Below, piece after piece: positions 37,185 through 46,996 of a stretch of 64,000 bases of DNA (position 1 is the first letter of the stretch; every line of letters begins with the position of its first letter). Source of the stretch: Cellulosimicrobium funkei (lineage in GTDB: Bacteria > Actinomycetota > Actinomycetes > Actinomycetales > Cellulomonadaceae); NCBI RefSeq assembly GCF_004519295.1, contig NZ_SOZH01000003.1, positions 434,001 through 498,000 of the forward strand, written 5' to 3'. The position numbers and the translations under genes are program-made. The notes below the pieces were generated by a model. It was given only the letters and a program-made list of their open reading frames with translations, searched no databases and had not been told where the DNA came from.

Positions 37185-37838
37185 GTGCCCGCAGCCACGA
37201 CCGCGCCCGACCACGCCGTACCCGCCCGCGCCACGGGGCACGTCCCCGCCGCCGCGCTCGCGCACCTGCTCGCGCCGCCGGGACCGGAGGTCGGCCTCCT
37301 CGTCGTCCCGGAGGAGGTCGGCGGGCCGGCGGCCTTCCAGGAGCTCGTCCGCGCGGGCGCCCTGCGTCGGCTGTGGGGCGACGTCGCCGCTCCGGCGAGC
37401 GTCCCCGTCACCCCCACGCTGCGCGCGCTCGCCGTCCGCGACCAGGTGCCGCGCGGCACGGTGCTCGCGGGCGCGGCCGCCGCGTGGGTGCTGTGCGGCT
37501 CCGCGCCGCCCCGGGTGCTCGACGTCGTCCACCCGCCCGGGCGTCATCGCCCGCCGCCGCGGCGGGGCCGGGCGGCGCGGCAGGCGCACGTGCTGCGCGA
37601 CGAGACGAGCCTCGTCGCGGGCGTCCTCGTCACGTCGGTGCTGCGGACCGCGCTCGACGTCGCCACCCGGTGCGAGCCGGTGCAGGCGCTGAGCACCCTG
37701 CGCCGGCTGGAGGCGGTGTGCGGGCTCGACGCTCGTACGGCGGCGCGGTCGCTCGAGCTGCGCCACCGGTGGGCCGGCCGGCCGCAGGCGCGACGCACCC
37801 TCGCGCTCCTGCTCGCCGGGACCGACGACCCGGTCTAG
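37185..37838 (+). CDS. AbiEi-like (type IV antitoxin-like) protein
   Basis: The 217-residue protein resembles AbiEi-type proteins: an N-terminal winged-helix-like part (ELVRAGALRRLWGDV), then RGTVLAGAAAAWVLCGSAPP, an Arg-rich turn HPPGRHRPPPRRGR, and the conserved LVTSVLRTALDVATR pattern near the end. No AbiEii nucleotidyltransferase partner gene is adjacent. It may be a stand-alone regulator, as common in actinobacteria. GTG at 37185 follows a CACGGT box by 6 nt, possibly leaderless. The family assignment is moderate. Confidence 0.65.
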   Translation: MPAATTAPDHAVPARATGHVPAAALAHLLAPPGPEVGLLVVPEEVGGPAAFQELVRAGALRRLWGDVAAPASVPVTPTLRALAVRDQVPRGTVLAGAAAAWVLCGSAPPRVLDVVHPPGRHRPPPRRGRAARQAHVLRDETSLVAGVLVTSVLRTALDVATRCEPVQALSTLRRLEAVCGLDARTAARSLELRHRWAGRPQARRTLALLLAGTDDPV

Positions 37839-37848
37839 GTTGGTCGGC

Positions 37849-38925
37849 ATGGCCGCAGCCACGACTCCCCCCGTGGAGCTCGACGTCCGAGGAAGGACCG
37901 TGCGCGTCACGAGCCCGGACCGCGTCGTCTTCCCCGCGCGCGGGCTCACCAAGCTCGACGTCGTGCAGTACTTCCTCGACGTGGGCGACGGCATCCTCGG
38001 CGCCCTGGTCGACCGCCCGACGACGCTCGAGCGCTGGCCCAAGGGCGTGTTCGAGGGCGCGCGCATGAGCACGCGCACGGACAACACCGGCGACGCGTTC
38101 TACCAGAAGCGCATCCCGAAGGGCGCCCCGGAGTGGGTGCAGACCGCGCGCATCGCGTTCCCGAGCGGGCGCACGGCCGACGAGGTGTGCCCCACGGAGC
38201 TCGCCGTCGTCGCCTGGGCGGCCAACCTCGGCACCCTGACGTTCCACCCGTGGCCCGTGCGCGGCGGCGACGTCGAGGCGGTGGACCAGCTCCGCATCGA
38301 CCTCGACCCGCAGCCGGGCACCGACTTCGACGACGCGGTGCGCGTCGCACCGCACCTGCGCGAGATCCTCGACGAGCTCGGCCTCCCCGGCTACCCCAAG
38401 ACGTCGGGCGGCCGCGGCATCCACGTGTTCGTCCCGGTCGCGCCCGAGTGGGACTTCGTCGCCGCGCGCCGCGCGACGATCGCGATCGGTCGTGAGCTCG
38501 AACGCCGCCTGCCGGACCAGGTCACCACGAAGTGGTGGAAGGAGGAGCGCGGCGCCAAGATCTTCGTCGACTACAACCAGATGGCGCGCGACCGCACGAT
38601 CGCGTCGGCCTACTCGATCCGTTCCAACCAGCGCGCGACGGTGTCCGCTCCCCTGCGCTGGGAGGAGCTCGGCGACGTCCACCCGGACGACTTCGACGTG
38701 CTGTCGATGCCCGCGCGCTTCGCCGCGGTCGGCGACCTCTTCGCACCCCTGCGCGCCGACCGGGAGGACCCGGGCGCGTCGCTCGAGCCCGCCCTGGAGC
38801 TGTCCCGGCGCGACGAGGCCGAGCACGGTCTCGGGGACCTCCCCTACCCGCCCGAGTACCCGAAGATGCCCGGCGAGCCCAAGCGCGTCCAGCCGAGCAA
38901 GGACCGGGACCGCGCCCGGGACTGA
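37849..38925 (+). CDS. LigD-type DNA polymerase/primase (POL) domain protein
   Basis: Stand-alone archaeo-eukaryotic primase-like polymerase related to the POL domain of LigD, which fills ends in non-homologous end joining. The 358-residue protein has the catalytic pair Asp151 and Asp153 in RIDLDPQPG, HPWP at 133-136, and the third Asp in KIFVDYNQ near 241. The ligase and phosphoesterase domains are absent. ATG at 37849 has TAGGTT 7 nt upstream, a leaderless pattern. It converges with an ATP-dependent ligase gene; no ku gene is in the window. Confidence 0.9.
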   Translation: MAAATTPPVELDVRGRTVRVTSPDRVVFPARGLTKLDVVQYFLDVGDGILGALVDRPTTLERWPKGVFEGARMSTRTDNTGDAFYQKRIPKGAPEWVQTARIAFPSGRTADEVCPTELAVVAWAANLGTLTFHPWPVRGGDVEAVDQLRIDLDPQPGTDFDDAVRVAPHLREILDELGLPGYPKTSGGRGIHVFVPVAPEWDFVAARRATIAIGRELERRLPDQVTTKWWKEERGAKIFVDYNQMARDRTIASAYSIRSNQRATVSAPLRWEELGDVHPDDFDVLSMPARFAAVGDLFAPLRADREDPGASLEPALELSRRDEAEHGLGDLPYPPEYPKMPGEPKRVQPSKDRDRARD

Positions 38926-38954
38926 CATGGCGTGCCCCCGGGGCGCTCGCCGCG

Positions 38955-40061
38955 TCAGCCGACGCCCGGCGCCCCGGGCAGGATGCCCGTGAGGTCGTAG
39001 CGCACCGGCTCCTCGAGCTGCTCATAGGTGCACGACCCCGGGTCCCGGTCGTCGCGCCAGCGCCGGAACTGCGCGGTGTGCCGGAACCGAGAGCCCTCCA
39101 TGTGGTCGTAGGCGACCTCGAGCACGCGCTCCGGGCGCAGCGGCGTGAACGACAGGTCCTTGCCCGAGCTCCAGCGCGACACCGCACCCGGCATCCGCTC
39201 GCCGGCGGGGTTCTCCCACCCGGACCACGGGTGCGCGTCCGCGTCCGGCGTGCCCGGCTCGACGACGAGCGGCGCGAGCTCCTCGACCAGCGCGGCGCGC
39301 CGCGCCGTCGGGAACGACGCGGCGACGCCGACGAACTGGAGCTGGCCCGCGTCGTCGTACAGGCCGAGCAGGAGCGAGCCGAGCAGCGGCTTCGCGGGGG
39401 TCGACGTCTTGTGCAGGCGGTACCCCGCGAGCACGACGTCCGCATCGCGGCCGTGCTTGATCTTGAGCATCACGCGCTTGTTCGGCTGGTAGGTGCCGTC
39501 GAGCGGCTTGGCGACCACGCCGTCCAGGCCCGCCCCCTCGAACGTGTCGAACCACTCCCGCGCCACGGCGACGTCGCGGGTGCGGGGCGTGGCGTGCACG
39601 GCCGGACCGTCGAGGCCCAGGGAGTCGAGCACCTCCTGCCGCCGCGCGAGCGGCGCGCGCGTGAGGTCCTCGTCCCCCAGCGCGAGCACGTCGAACACGA
39701 CGAGGGCCGCGGGGGTCTGCTCCGCGAGCAGGCGCACGCGCGACGCCGCCGGGTGGATGCGCTGCTGGAGCACCTCGAACTCGAGGCGGCCGTCCCGCGC
39801 GACGACGATCTCGCCGTCGACCACGCACCGGGGCGGCAGAGCGGCCCGCACCGCCTCGACGACCTCGGGGAAGTAGCGGTCCATGGGCCGCGCGTTCCTG
39901 CTGTCGAGCCGCACCTCGTCGCCGTCGCGGTACACGATCGCGCGGAAGCCGTCCCACTTCGGCTCGTACACGTACCCGCCGTCGACGGCGTCGGGCTCGG
40001 GCACGGCGGGCACGGACTTCGCGAGCATGGGCAGCACGGGAGGCATGACGGGCAGGTCCAT
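38955..40061 (-). CDS. ATP-dependent DNA ligase (LigC/LigD-ligase type)
   Basis: The 368-residue protein has the nucleotidyltransferase motif I EPKWDGFR with Lys35 as adenylation site, motif III (VFDVLAL), motif IV (DGVVAKPLDG), motif V (LKIKHGRDADVV), and an OB-fold C-terminus (FVGVAASFPTARRAALVEEL, YDHMEGSRFRHTAQFRRWR). It lacks POL and PE domains, so with the neighbouring polymerase it makes a two-protein version of LigD activities. The ATG at 40061 is used. It converges with the polymerase gene across 29 bp. Confidence 0.92.
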   Translation of the reverse strand: MDLPVMPPVLPMLAKSVPAVPEPDAVDGGYVYEPKWDGFRAIVYRDGDEVRLDSRNARPMDRYFPEVVEAVRAALPPRCVVDGEIVVARDGRLEFEVLQQRIHPAASRVRLLAEQTPAALVVFDVLALGDEDLTRAPLARRQEVLDSLGLDGPAVHATPRTRDVAVAREWFDTFEGAGLDGVVAKPLDGTYQPNKRVMLKIKHGRDADVVLAGYRLHKTSTPAKPLLGSLLLGLYDDAGQLQFVGVAASFPTARRAALVEELAPLVVEPGTPDADAHPWSGWENPAGERMPGAVSRWSSGKDLSFTPLRPERVLEVAYDHMEGSRFRHTAQFRRWRDDRDPGSCTYEQLEEPVRYDLTGILPGAPGVG

Positions 40062-40132
40062 GTGCCGATGCTGCCACCGGGTCTGCCGCCCTGCGCGGCG
40101 TGGTGGCCTCGGTCAGCGTGCGACCCGCGGGC

Positions 40133-42475
40133 TCAGGCGGGGAGCTGCGCCGTCTCGGCGGCCTTCGTCCCCGTGATGCGGTAGACGTCGAACACGCCGT
40201 CGACCTTGCGCACCGCGCTGAGGACCTGCGCGAGGTGCGCGGGCTCCGCCATCTCGAAGACGAAGCGCGACATCGCCACGCGGTCGTTCGAGGTCGAGAC
40301 GGTCGCCGAGAGGATGTTCACGTGGTTGTCCGACAGGACGCGCGTCACGTCGGAGAGCAGGCGCGCACGGTCGAGCGCCTCGACCTGGATCTGCACGAGG
40401 AACATCGCGTTGCTGCCCGTGGTCCACGAGACGTCGACGATCCGCTCGGGCTGGTTGCGCAGCCCGACGACGTTCGCGCAGTCCGCGCGGTGCACGCTCA
40501 CGCCCTGCCCGCGCGTGACGAAGCCGATGATCTCGTCGCCCGGGACCGGGGTGCAGCACTTCGCGAGCTTCACCCAGATGTCGTCGACGCCCTTGACCAT
40601 GACGCCCGGGTCGCCCGTGCGCACGCGGCGCGCGGTGTTCCCGGGGCGCGCGGTCTCGGCGACGTCCTCGACCGTGCCCTCCTCGCCTCCCATCGCCTGG
40701 ACGAGCTTGGAGACGACGTTCGCCGCCGACACCTGGCCCTCGCCGATCGCCGCGTACAGGGCGGTGACGTCCGCGAAGCGGAGCTCGTTGGCGAGCGCGA
40801 CGAGCGACTCGTGCGACAGCAGGCGCTGGATCGGCAGGTTCTGCTTGCGCATCGCCTTGGCGATCGCGTCCTTGCCGTGCTCGACGGCCTCCTCGCGGCG
40901 CTCCTTGGAGAACCACTGCCGGATCTTGTTGCGCGCCCGGGGGCTCTTGACGAACGCGAGCCAGTCACGGCTCGGACCCGCGTTCTCGGACTTCGAGGTG
41001 AGGACGTCGACTGAGTCGCCGTTCTCGAGCGTCGAGTCGAGCGGGACGAGCCGCCCGTTGACGCGCGCGCCCATGGTCCGGTGCCCGACCTCGGTGTGCA
41101 CCGCGTAGGCGAAGTCGACCGGCGTCGAGCCCGCCGGCAGCGCCATCACGTCGCCCTTGGGGGTGAAGACGTAGACCTCCGCGCCGCCGATCTCGAAGCG
41201 CAGCGAGTCGAGGAACTCGGCCGGGTCGGCCGTCTCACGCTGCCAGTCCACGAGCTGGCGCAGCCACCGCATGTCGTTGGCCGCGGCGTCGTCCTTCGCC
41301 GTCTTGCCGCCCGACTTCGCGGTCTCCTTGTACTTCCAGTGCGCCGCGACGCCGTACTCCGCGCGCCGGTGCATCTCGTGCGTGCGGATCTGGATCTCGA
41401 CCGGCTTGCCGCCCGGCCCGATGACCGTCGTGTGCAACGACTGGTACATGTTGAACTTCGGCATCGCGATGTAGTCCTTGAACCGCCCCGGCACGGGGTT
41501 CCACCGCGCGTGCAGCGCGCCGAGCGCCGCGTAGCAGTCCCGGACGCTGTCCACCAGGACGCGCGCGCCGACGAGGTCGTAGATCTCCGCGAAGTCGTGG
41601 CCGCGCACGATCATCTTCTGGTAGATCGAGTAGTAGTGCTTCGGCCGGCCGGTGACGATGGCCTTGATCTTCGCGCTGCGCAGGTCGGCCGTGACCTGCT
41701 CGCGAACGACGGCCAGGTACTCCTCGCGCGCCGGCGCGCGCTCGGCGACGAGGTGGACGATCTCGTCGTACACCTTGGGGTACAGGGCCTGGAACGACAG
41801 GTCCTCGAGCTCCCACTTGATCGTGTTCATGCCGAGGCGGTGGGCGAGCGGGGCGTAGATCTCGAGGGTCTCGCGCGCCTTGCGCCCCGCCGACGACGAC
41901 GACACGTACTTCCAGGTGCGCGCGTTGTGCAGGCGGTCGGCGAGCTTGATGACGAGCACGCGGATGTCGCGCGCCATGGCGACGACCATCTTGCGCACCG
42001 TCTCGGCCTGCGCCGCGTCGCCGTACGTGACCTTGTCGAGCTTGGTCACGCCGTCGACGAGCATGGCGATCTCCTCGCCGTACTCCTCGGTGAGCTGCGC
42101 GAGCGAGTAGTCGGTGTCCTCGACCGTGTCGTGCAGCAGCGCGGCGGCGAGCGTCGACCCGTCGAACCCGAGCTCGGCGAGGATCGTCGCGACCGCGACG
42201 GGGTGCGTGATGTACGGGTCGCCGCTCTTGCGCAGCTGGCCGCGGTGGGCGCGCTCGGCGGTCTCGTACGCGCGCTCGATGACGCTCAGGTCCGTGCGCG
42301 GGTGGTTGGTACGGACGGCCTGGAGCACCGGCTCGAGCGCCGGGCTGCCCGCGTTGGGGCGCGCGCCGAAGCGGACCAGGCGCGAGCGCACACCGCGCCC
42401 GCCCGAGCCGCCGGTGCCGGAGGTCGGGGCGCCCGCGCGCTCAGGAGCGCGCGACGTCCGGGTGTTCTCGCTCAT
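40133..42475 (-). CDS. relA: RelA/SpoT-family (p)ppGpp synthetase/hydrolase
   Basis: Long Rel protein of 780 residues with an HD hydrolase domain ([22 protein letters not shown]), a synthetase domain ([33 protein letters not shown]), TGS ([20 protein letters not shown]), a zinc-finger-like region ([15 protein letters not shown]) and a C-terminal ACT domain. The HD motifs are intact, so it is probably bifunctional, the single Rel of an actinobacterium. The ATG at 42475 has GGAAGGAGG upstream. It follows apt and secF, the usual order. Confidence 0.95.
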   Translation of the reverse strand: MSENTRTSRAPERAGAPTSGTGGSGGRGVRSRLVRFGARPNAGSPALEPVLQAVRTNHPRTDLSVIERAYETAERAHRGQLRKSGDPYITHPVAVATILAELGFDGSTLAAALLHDTVEDTDYSLAQLTEEYGEEIAMLVDGVTKLDKVTYGDAAQAETVRKMVVAMARDIRVLVIKLADRLHNARTWKYVSSSSAGRKARETLEIYAPLAHRLGMNTIKWELEDLSFQALYPKVYDEIVHLVAERAPAREEYLAVVREQVTADLRSAKIKAIVTGRPKHYYSIYQKMIVRGHDFAEIYDLVGARVLVDSVRDCYAALGALHARWNPVPGRFKDYIAMPKFNMYQSLHTTVIGPGGKPVEIQIRTHEMHRRAEYGVAAHWKYKETAKSGGKTAKDDAAANDMRWLRQLVDWQRETADPAEFLDSLRFEIGGAEVYVFTPKGDVMALPAGSTPVDFAYAVHTEVGHRTMGARVNGRLVPLDSTLENGDSVDVLTSKSENAGPSRDWLAFVKSPRARNKIRQWFSKERREEAVEHGKDAIAKAMRKQNLPIQRLLSHESLVALANELRFADVTALYAAIGEGQVSAANVVSKLVQAMGGEEGTVEDVAETARPGNTARRVRTGDPGVMVKGVDDIWVKLAKCCTPVPGDEIIGFVTRGQGVSVHRADCANVVGLRNQPERIVDVSWTTGSNAMFLVQIQVEALDRARLLSDVTRVLSDNHVNILSATVSTSNDRVAMSRFVFEMAEPAHLAQVLSAVRKVDGVFDVYRITGTKAAETAQLPA

Positions 42476-42549
42476 GCGCGCCTCCTTCCGCAGGGCGGCC
42501 GCCACCGGCACGATGCCGGCGACCAGCCGAGACGACCGGAGTGGCAATC

Positions 42550-43155
42550 CTACGACTCGACGTGGACCAGCGTGGCCACCTCGCGGCCCGCGAGCCGCTC
42601 GCGGCCTCCCAGGCCCTCGAGCTCGAGCAGGAACGCCAGGCCCACCACGACGCCTCCCCCGCGCTCGACGAGCTCGGCGCCCGCGGCCGCCGTGCCCCCG
42701 GTCGCGAGCACGTCGTCCACCACGAGAACACGCGCACCCGGGGGCAGTGTTCCCGACCGGAGCTCGATGGTCGCGGTGCCGTACTCGAGGTCGTAGGTGA
42801 CGGTGTCCGTCGGCGGCGGGAGCTTGCCCGCCTTGCGCAGCGGCACGAACCCGACGCCGAGGTGCGTCGCGAGCGGCGCCCCGATGAGGAACCCCCGCGC
42901 CTCCATGCCCGCGACGAGGTCGACCCCGCCCGCGGCGCGCGCGACGTCGCCGAGCGCCTCGACGACGTGGCCGAAGGCGTCGCCGTCGGCCAGCAAGCCG
43001 GTGATGTCCCGGAAGACGATCCCCGGTCCCGGGTAGTCCGGGACGGCACGGACGAGCTCGAGCACGCGCGAGGCGCGCTCCGGGCCGAGCCCGGCGAGGT
43101 GGACGGCGCGCAGGCCGCCCGCCTCGCCGGCCGGCACGTGACCGGGTGCCGTCAT
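42550..43155 (-). CDS. apt: Adenine phosphoribosyltransferase
   Basis: Salvages adenine to AMP with PRPP. The 201-residue protein has [31 protein letters not shown] and the PRPP motif [18 protein letters not shown]. The ATG at 43155 overlaps the secF stop (ATGA), so it is translationally coupled to the Sec genes. The apt-relA linkage is conserved in actinobacteria, and both consume or regulate purine nucleotides. Confidence 0.94.
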   Translation of the reverse strand: MTAPGHVPAGEAGGLRAVHLAGLGPERASRVLELVRAVPDYPGPGIVFRDITGLLADGDAFGHVVEALGDVARAAGGVDLVAGMEARGFLIGAPLATHLGVGFVPLRKAGKLPPPTDTVTYDLEYGTATIELRSGTLPPGARVLVVDDVLATGGTAAAGAELVERGGGVVVGLAFLLELEGLGGRERLAGREVATLVHVES

Positions 43156-44270
43156 CGGGGACGACGGCGGCGCGGCTGCGCCTTGTTGCCCTGGTGCGCG
43201 CCCGGCTGGAGCTGGCGGTGCCCTGCCCCGACGCCGGCCGCCGCGAGCGCGGCGTCCTCCTCGTCGCCCGCGACCTCGGCCCGCTCCGCGCGCAGCGCGA
43301 GGACCTTGGCCGTGTGCTCCTGGATGGGCTTCTCCCGCTCGCGCAGCGCGACCTCGAGCGGCGTCGCGAGGTACACCGAGGAGTAGGCGCCGACGGCCAT
43401 GCCGACGAAGAGCGCGAGCGCGATGTCGCGCAGCGTGCCCGCGCCCAGCAGGAACGCCCCGATGAAGAGGATGCCTGCGACGGGGAGCAACGCGACGACG
43501 GACGTGTTGATCGAGCGCACGAGCGTCTGGTTGATCGCGAGGTTGGCCCGCTCGGCGTAGGTGCTGCGCGTCTGGTCGAGCACACCCGCGGTGTTCTCGC
43601 GGACCTTGTCGAAGACCACGACGGTGTCGTAGATCGAGTACGCGAGGATCGTCAGGAGGCCGATCACCGTCGCCGGCGTGATCTCCCAGCCGATCGCCGC
43701 GTAGATGCCCACGGTGACGATGAGGTCGTGGAACAGCGCGATGACCGCGGCGAGCGCCATGCGCCAGTTCCGGAAGTAGATCGTCATGACCAGGCTCACG
43801 AGGAGCAGGAAGACGACGAGGCCGACGATCGCCTTCTGGGAGACGTCCTTGCCCCAGGTGGGGCCGATGTACGAGCTCGTCACCTCCCCCTCGGACACGT
43901 CGTACGCGTTCGCGAGCTCGACGGCGACCTGCTCGACCTGCGCGTTGCTCAGCTCCGCCGTCTGCACCCGCACGGTGCTGGAGCCCACCGAGGTGACGCG
44001 CGGCACCTCCTCGGGGGCGACCGCCGCGACGGCGTCGAGCGCCGGCTGCTGCGAGGTGTCCGAGACGCCCGAGACGGTGAACTCCGACCCGCCGCGGAAC
44101 TCGATGCCGAGGTTGAGCCCGTCACCGGCGATCCGGACCCCGATGATGCCGAGGGACAGGACGACCAGGACGAGCGCCACCACGAAGTAGGCGCGCCGCT
44201 TGGCGACGATGGCGTAGGACCGGCGGCCCGTGTACAGGTCGTTGCCCCACTGGGCGAAACCGCTGGCCAT
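43152..44270 (-). CDS. secF: Protein translocase subunit SecF
   Basis: Six-helix membrane partner of SecD that uses proton-motive force to aid export. The 372-residue protein has the N-terminal helix ([20 protein letters not shown]), a periplasmic loop with [12 protein letters not shown], and the conserved block [16 protein letters not shown]. The C-terminal tail is charged. Its ATG overlaps the secD stop by one base (TGATG). Confidence 0.95.
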   Translation of the reverse strand: MASGFAQWGNDLYTGRRSYAIVAKRRAYFVVALVLVVLSLGIIGVRIAGDGLNLGIEFRGGSEFTVSGVSDTSQQPALDAVAAVAPEEVPRVTSVGSSTVRVQTAELSNAQVEQVAVELANAYDVSEGEVTSSYIGPTWGKDVSQKAIVGLVVFLLLVSLVMTIYFRNWRMALAAVIALFHDLIVTVGIYAAIGWEITPATVIGLLTILAYSIYDTVVVFDKVRENTAGVLDQTRSTYAERANLAINQTLVRSINTSVVALLPVAGILFIGAFLLGAGTLRDIALALFVGMAVGAYSSVYLATPLEVALREREKPIQEHTAKVLALRAERAEVAGDEEDAALAAAGVGAGHRQLQPGAHQGNKAQPRRRRPR

Positions 44271-46267
44271 CAGTGCTTCTCCTCGTTCTCGTCGCCCGCC
44301 GCGTCAGCGGCCGGGGACCCCTCGTCGCCGTCCGCGGAGGCGGCGGCCCGCCGCTCGGCGGCACGGCGCTCGGCGATGGTCATGCGCGGGCCGTCTGACC
44401 GGCCGACGCCGGCACCGACCGTCTCCCGGACGGGCGCCGTGCGCTCGCGCGCCGGGGCGTCCTGCACCGGCGCGTCCTCGACGACGTCACCGCCGTCCGC
44501 GGGTGCCGTCGAGGTCGCCCCGACGACGCGGCCGCGACCGGCGTACCGCGTGCCGCGCACCCCGAGGCGCCGCGGGTCGAGGCCCGACGCCGGGTGGCCG
44601 TTCGCGAAGAACTTGGTCCGGGCGAGGAGCTGCATGAGCGGGTGCGTGAAGAGGAACACCACGATCAGGTCGACCAGGGTGGTCAGGCCCAGCGTGAACG
44701 CGAAGCCGCGCACGCCGCCGACCGCCAGGTAGTACAGGACCACCGCGGCGACGAAGTTCACCGCGTCCGAGGCGAGGATCGTGCGGCGGGCACGCTGCCA
44801 GCCCTTCTCCACCGCGGAGTTCAGCGTCCGGCCGTCGCGCAGCTCGTCGCGGATGCGCTCGAAGTACACGATGAACGAGTCCGCGGTGATACCGATCGCG
44901 ACGATGAGCCCCGCGACGCCGGCGAGCGACAGGCGGTACCCGATCGTCCACGAGAGCACCGAGATCACGCCGAACGTCACGACGGCCGCGATGCCGAGCG
45001 ACGCGACGGTGACCAGGCCGAGCACGCGGTACTGGAAGAGCGAGTAGATGACGACCAGAAGCAGGCCGATCGCGCCCGCGAGCAGACCCTTCTCGAGCTG
45101 CTCGGAGCCGAGCGTCGCGGAGATCTGCTCCTGGCTCTGCACCTCGAACGTCAGGGGCAGCGAGCCGAAGTTGAGCTGGTTCGCGAGCGTCGCCGCGCTG
45201 TCGCGCGTGAAGCTGCCCGAGATCTCGGCCTTGCCGTCGGGGATCGCGACCTGCGAGACGGGTGCCGAGATGACGAGGCCGTCGAGGACCATCGCGAACT
45301 GGTTCTGCGGCGACGGCAGCGTCGTGAGACGCGTCGTGACGTCACGGAAGGCCTTGGTGCCCTCGGAGTCGAACTCGATGTTGACGACCCACTCGTTGGT
45401 GACGACGCCGTTCTGCCCGACGCGCAGGCCGGAGCTCGCGTTCGAGATGTCGGTGCCCTCGATCTCGACCGGGCCGAGGATGTACTTGGCCGTGCCGTCG
45501 TCGGCGCACGAGACGAACGCGCTGTCGGTCGGGCCGCTGTCGCCGCCCACGAGGTTCTCGGGGAGCGTGCAGTCGAGAGCGTCGAACTGCGCCTGCAGCT
45601 CCGGCGTGATCTGCGCGAGGTCGCTCGGGTTCTCCGGGCGGGTCGTCTCCGGCGCCGGGTCCGTCGTCGCGTCGTCCGCCGGGGCGCCCGTCGCTGCGTC
45701 GGCCGCCGGGTCCGTGCCGTCCTCGGCCGCGGGGTCCGTCGCGCCGTCGGTGGCGGCGTCCGCGGACTCCGTCGCGTCCGGGGCGTCCTCGGCCGCGGCG
45801 TCGTCGCCCGCGGCCGGGTCGGTGGACTCGTCGGCGGGCGTCGCCGTCGGCATGCCCACGGAGAGCACGGGGCGGAAGCGCATCTGGGCCGAGGTGCTGA
45901 CGAGGTCGATGGTCTCCTGGGACGGCTGCCCCGGGATGCCGACGACGATGTTGTTGCGGCCCTGGCTCGTGATCTCGGCCTCGGAGACACCCTGCGCGTC
46001 GATGCGCTGGCGGATGACGTTGATCGCCTGGTTGATGTCCTCGGCCGTCGGCTGCGAGCCGTCGGTGGTGACGGGCTCCAGGATGATCTGCGTGCCACCC
46101 TCGAGATCGAGCGCGAGGCCCGGGGTGAGGCTCGCCCCGCCCGGGTTGTCCTCGGTCTTCGGGTCGAGCTTCGTGCCCGCGAAGAGGGACCCGAAGAGGA
46201 CGACGATGAGGATTCCCAGGGTGACGAGGGTCCGTACGGGCCTCGCTCGTGTGCTGCTGGTGGCCAA
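44270..46267 (-). CDS. secD: Protein translocase subunit SecD
   Basis: The protein of about 665 residues has an N-terminal helix (VRTLVTLGILIVVLFGSLFAG), a large extracytoplasmic domain (GLALDLEGGTQIILEP), and a five-helix C-terminal block with GLIVAIGITADSFIVYFERI. A 70-80-residue Ala/Asp/Thr/Pro-rich insertion sits near residues 145-220, in the periplasmic P1 region. The start is uncertain: TTG at 46267 is preferred because the alternative GTG at 46312 lies inside a hairpin. Overlaps secF. A Ser/Ala-rich C-terminal tail follows the last helix. Confidence 0.92.
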   Translation of the reverse strand: MATSSTRARPVRTLVTLGILIVVLFGSLFAGTKLDPKTEDNPGGASLTPGLALDLEGGTQIILEPVTTDGSQPTAEDINQAINVIRQRIDAQGVSEAEITSQGRNNIVVGIPGQPSQETIDLVSTSAQMRFRPVLSVGMPTATPADESTDPAAGDDAAAEDAPDATESADAATDGATDPAAEDGTDPAADAATGAPADDATTDPAPETTRPENPSDLAQITPELQAQFDALDCTLPENLVGGDSGPTDSAFVSCADDGTAKYILGPVEIEGTDISNASSGLRVGQNGVVTNEWVVNIEFDSEGTKAFRDVTTRLTTLPSPQNQFAMVLDGLVISAPVSQVAIPDGKAEISGSFTRDSAATLANQLNFGSLPLTFEVQSQEQISATLGSEQLEKGLLAGAIGLLLVVIYSLFQYRVLGLVTVASLGIAAVVTFGVISVLSWTIGYRLSLAGVAGLIVAIGITADSFIVYFERIRDELRDGRTLNSAVEKGWQRARRTILASDAVNFVAAVVLYYLAVGGVRGFAFTLGLTTLVDLIVVFLFTHPLMQLLARTKFFANGHPASGLDPRRLGVRGTRYAGRGRVVGATSTAPADGGDVVEDAPVQDAPARERTAPVRETVGAGVGRSDGPRMTIAERRAAERRAAASADGDEGSPAADAAGDENEEKH

Positions 46268-46291
46268 CTGTCCGTCTCTTCTCGTGCGTGT

Positions 46292-46342
46292 GCGGTGGGC
46301 CTCGCGGCCCACCGCGTCAGGCCGGTCGCGGCAGCGACCGGC
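46292..46342 (-). other. Two consecutive perfect hairpins between yajC and secD
   Basis: A 10-bp stem with loop TCGC (46292-46315) and a 9-bp stem with a 4-nt loop (46321-46342) lie back to back, 6 bp past the yajC stop and 25 bp before the likely secD start. They could be a partial terminator that lowers secDF relative to yajC, or processing and stability structures. Confidence 0.6.
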
Positions 46343-46348
46343 ATAGGG

Positions 46349-46807
46349 TCACTTGATGTCGGTGCCGTCGTCCCGGCGTCCGCGGTCCTTCTCCGACCGG
46401 TCGTCGGTCAGACCGGAGAGGTCGTCGGGCACGACGAGGTCGTCGACGTCGCCCTTCGTGGTGGTCCCGGCGTCGGCACCGGCGGTGCCGTACTCGGCCG
46501 CGTCCTCGGACGCGTCGTCCGCCGTCGTCTCCTCGGTCTCCTCGACCGGGGGCTCGACGAGCTTGGCGATCGCGGCGCGCAGCCACCGGGACTGGTTGCC
46601 CGGTGTCGACTCGATGGTGATGACGTCGGCCTCGTCGTCGACGTCGACGACCGTGCCGAACATGCCCGAGCCCGTCATCACCTCCTGCCCGGGGGCGAGG
46701 GTCGCCCGGAAGTTCTGGGCCTCGCGCTGCTGCTTGCGGGTGCGGCTGGTCATGAGGAACATCGCACCCGCCGCGAGGGCGAGGATGAGGATGAAGCTGA
46801 TATCCAT
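46349..46807 (-). CDS. yajC: Preprotein translocase subunit YajC
   Basis: The 152-residue protein has one N-terminal membrane helix (FILILALAAGAMFLM), the conserved TSRTRKQQREAQ and LAPGQEVMTGSGMFGTVVDVDD cytoplasmic domain, and an acidic tail of about 65 residues rich in Glu, Asp and Thr. It associates with SecDF. ATG at 46807 begins directly at the membrane helix. First gene of the yajC-secD-secF-apt series. Confidence 0.93.
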   Translation of the reverse strand: MDISFILILALAAGAMFLMTSRTRKQQREAQNFRATLAPGQEVMTGSGMFGTVVDVDDEADVITIESTPGNQSRWLRAAIAKLVEPPVEETEETTADDASEDAAEYGTAGADAGTTTKGDVDDLVVPDDLSGLTDDRSEKDRGRRDDGTDIK

Positions 46808-46847
46808 GACGGAGTCTCGTGTCCTGTTCTGTGCGGGATCTGCGCGC

Positions 46848-46876
46848 AGTCTAGGCGTGCGCGCACGGTTCACCAA
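46848..46876 (-). promoter_or_regulatory. Promoter of yajC-secDF
   Basis: On the minus strand TTGGTG (46876-46871), a 17-bp spacer and TAGACT (46853-46848) make a plausible vegetative promoter with a leader of about 35 nt. Confidence 0.55.
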
Positions 46877-46996
46877 CGAGCCGTCTCGCCGCGGAGTTCC
46901 GCCCGCCCGGGTCCCGACCATTCTAGGACCACCCGCGGAGCGCCTGTGACCGCCGTCACGGAGCGTCCTCGCGGGCTCGTGACCTCCGGCGTCGCC

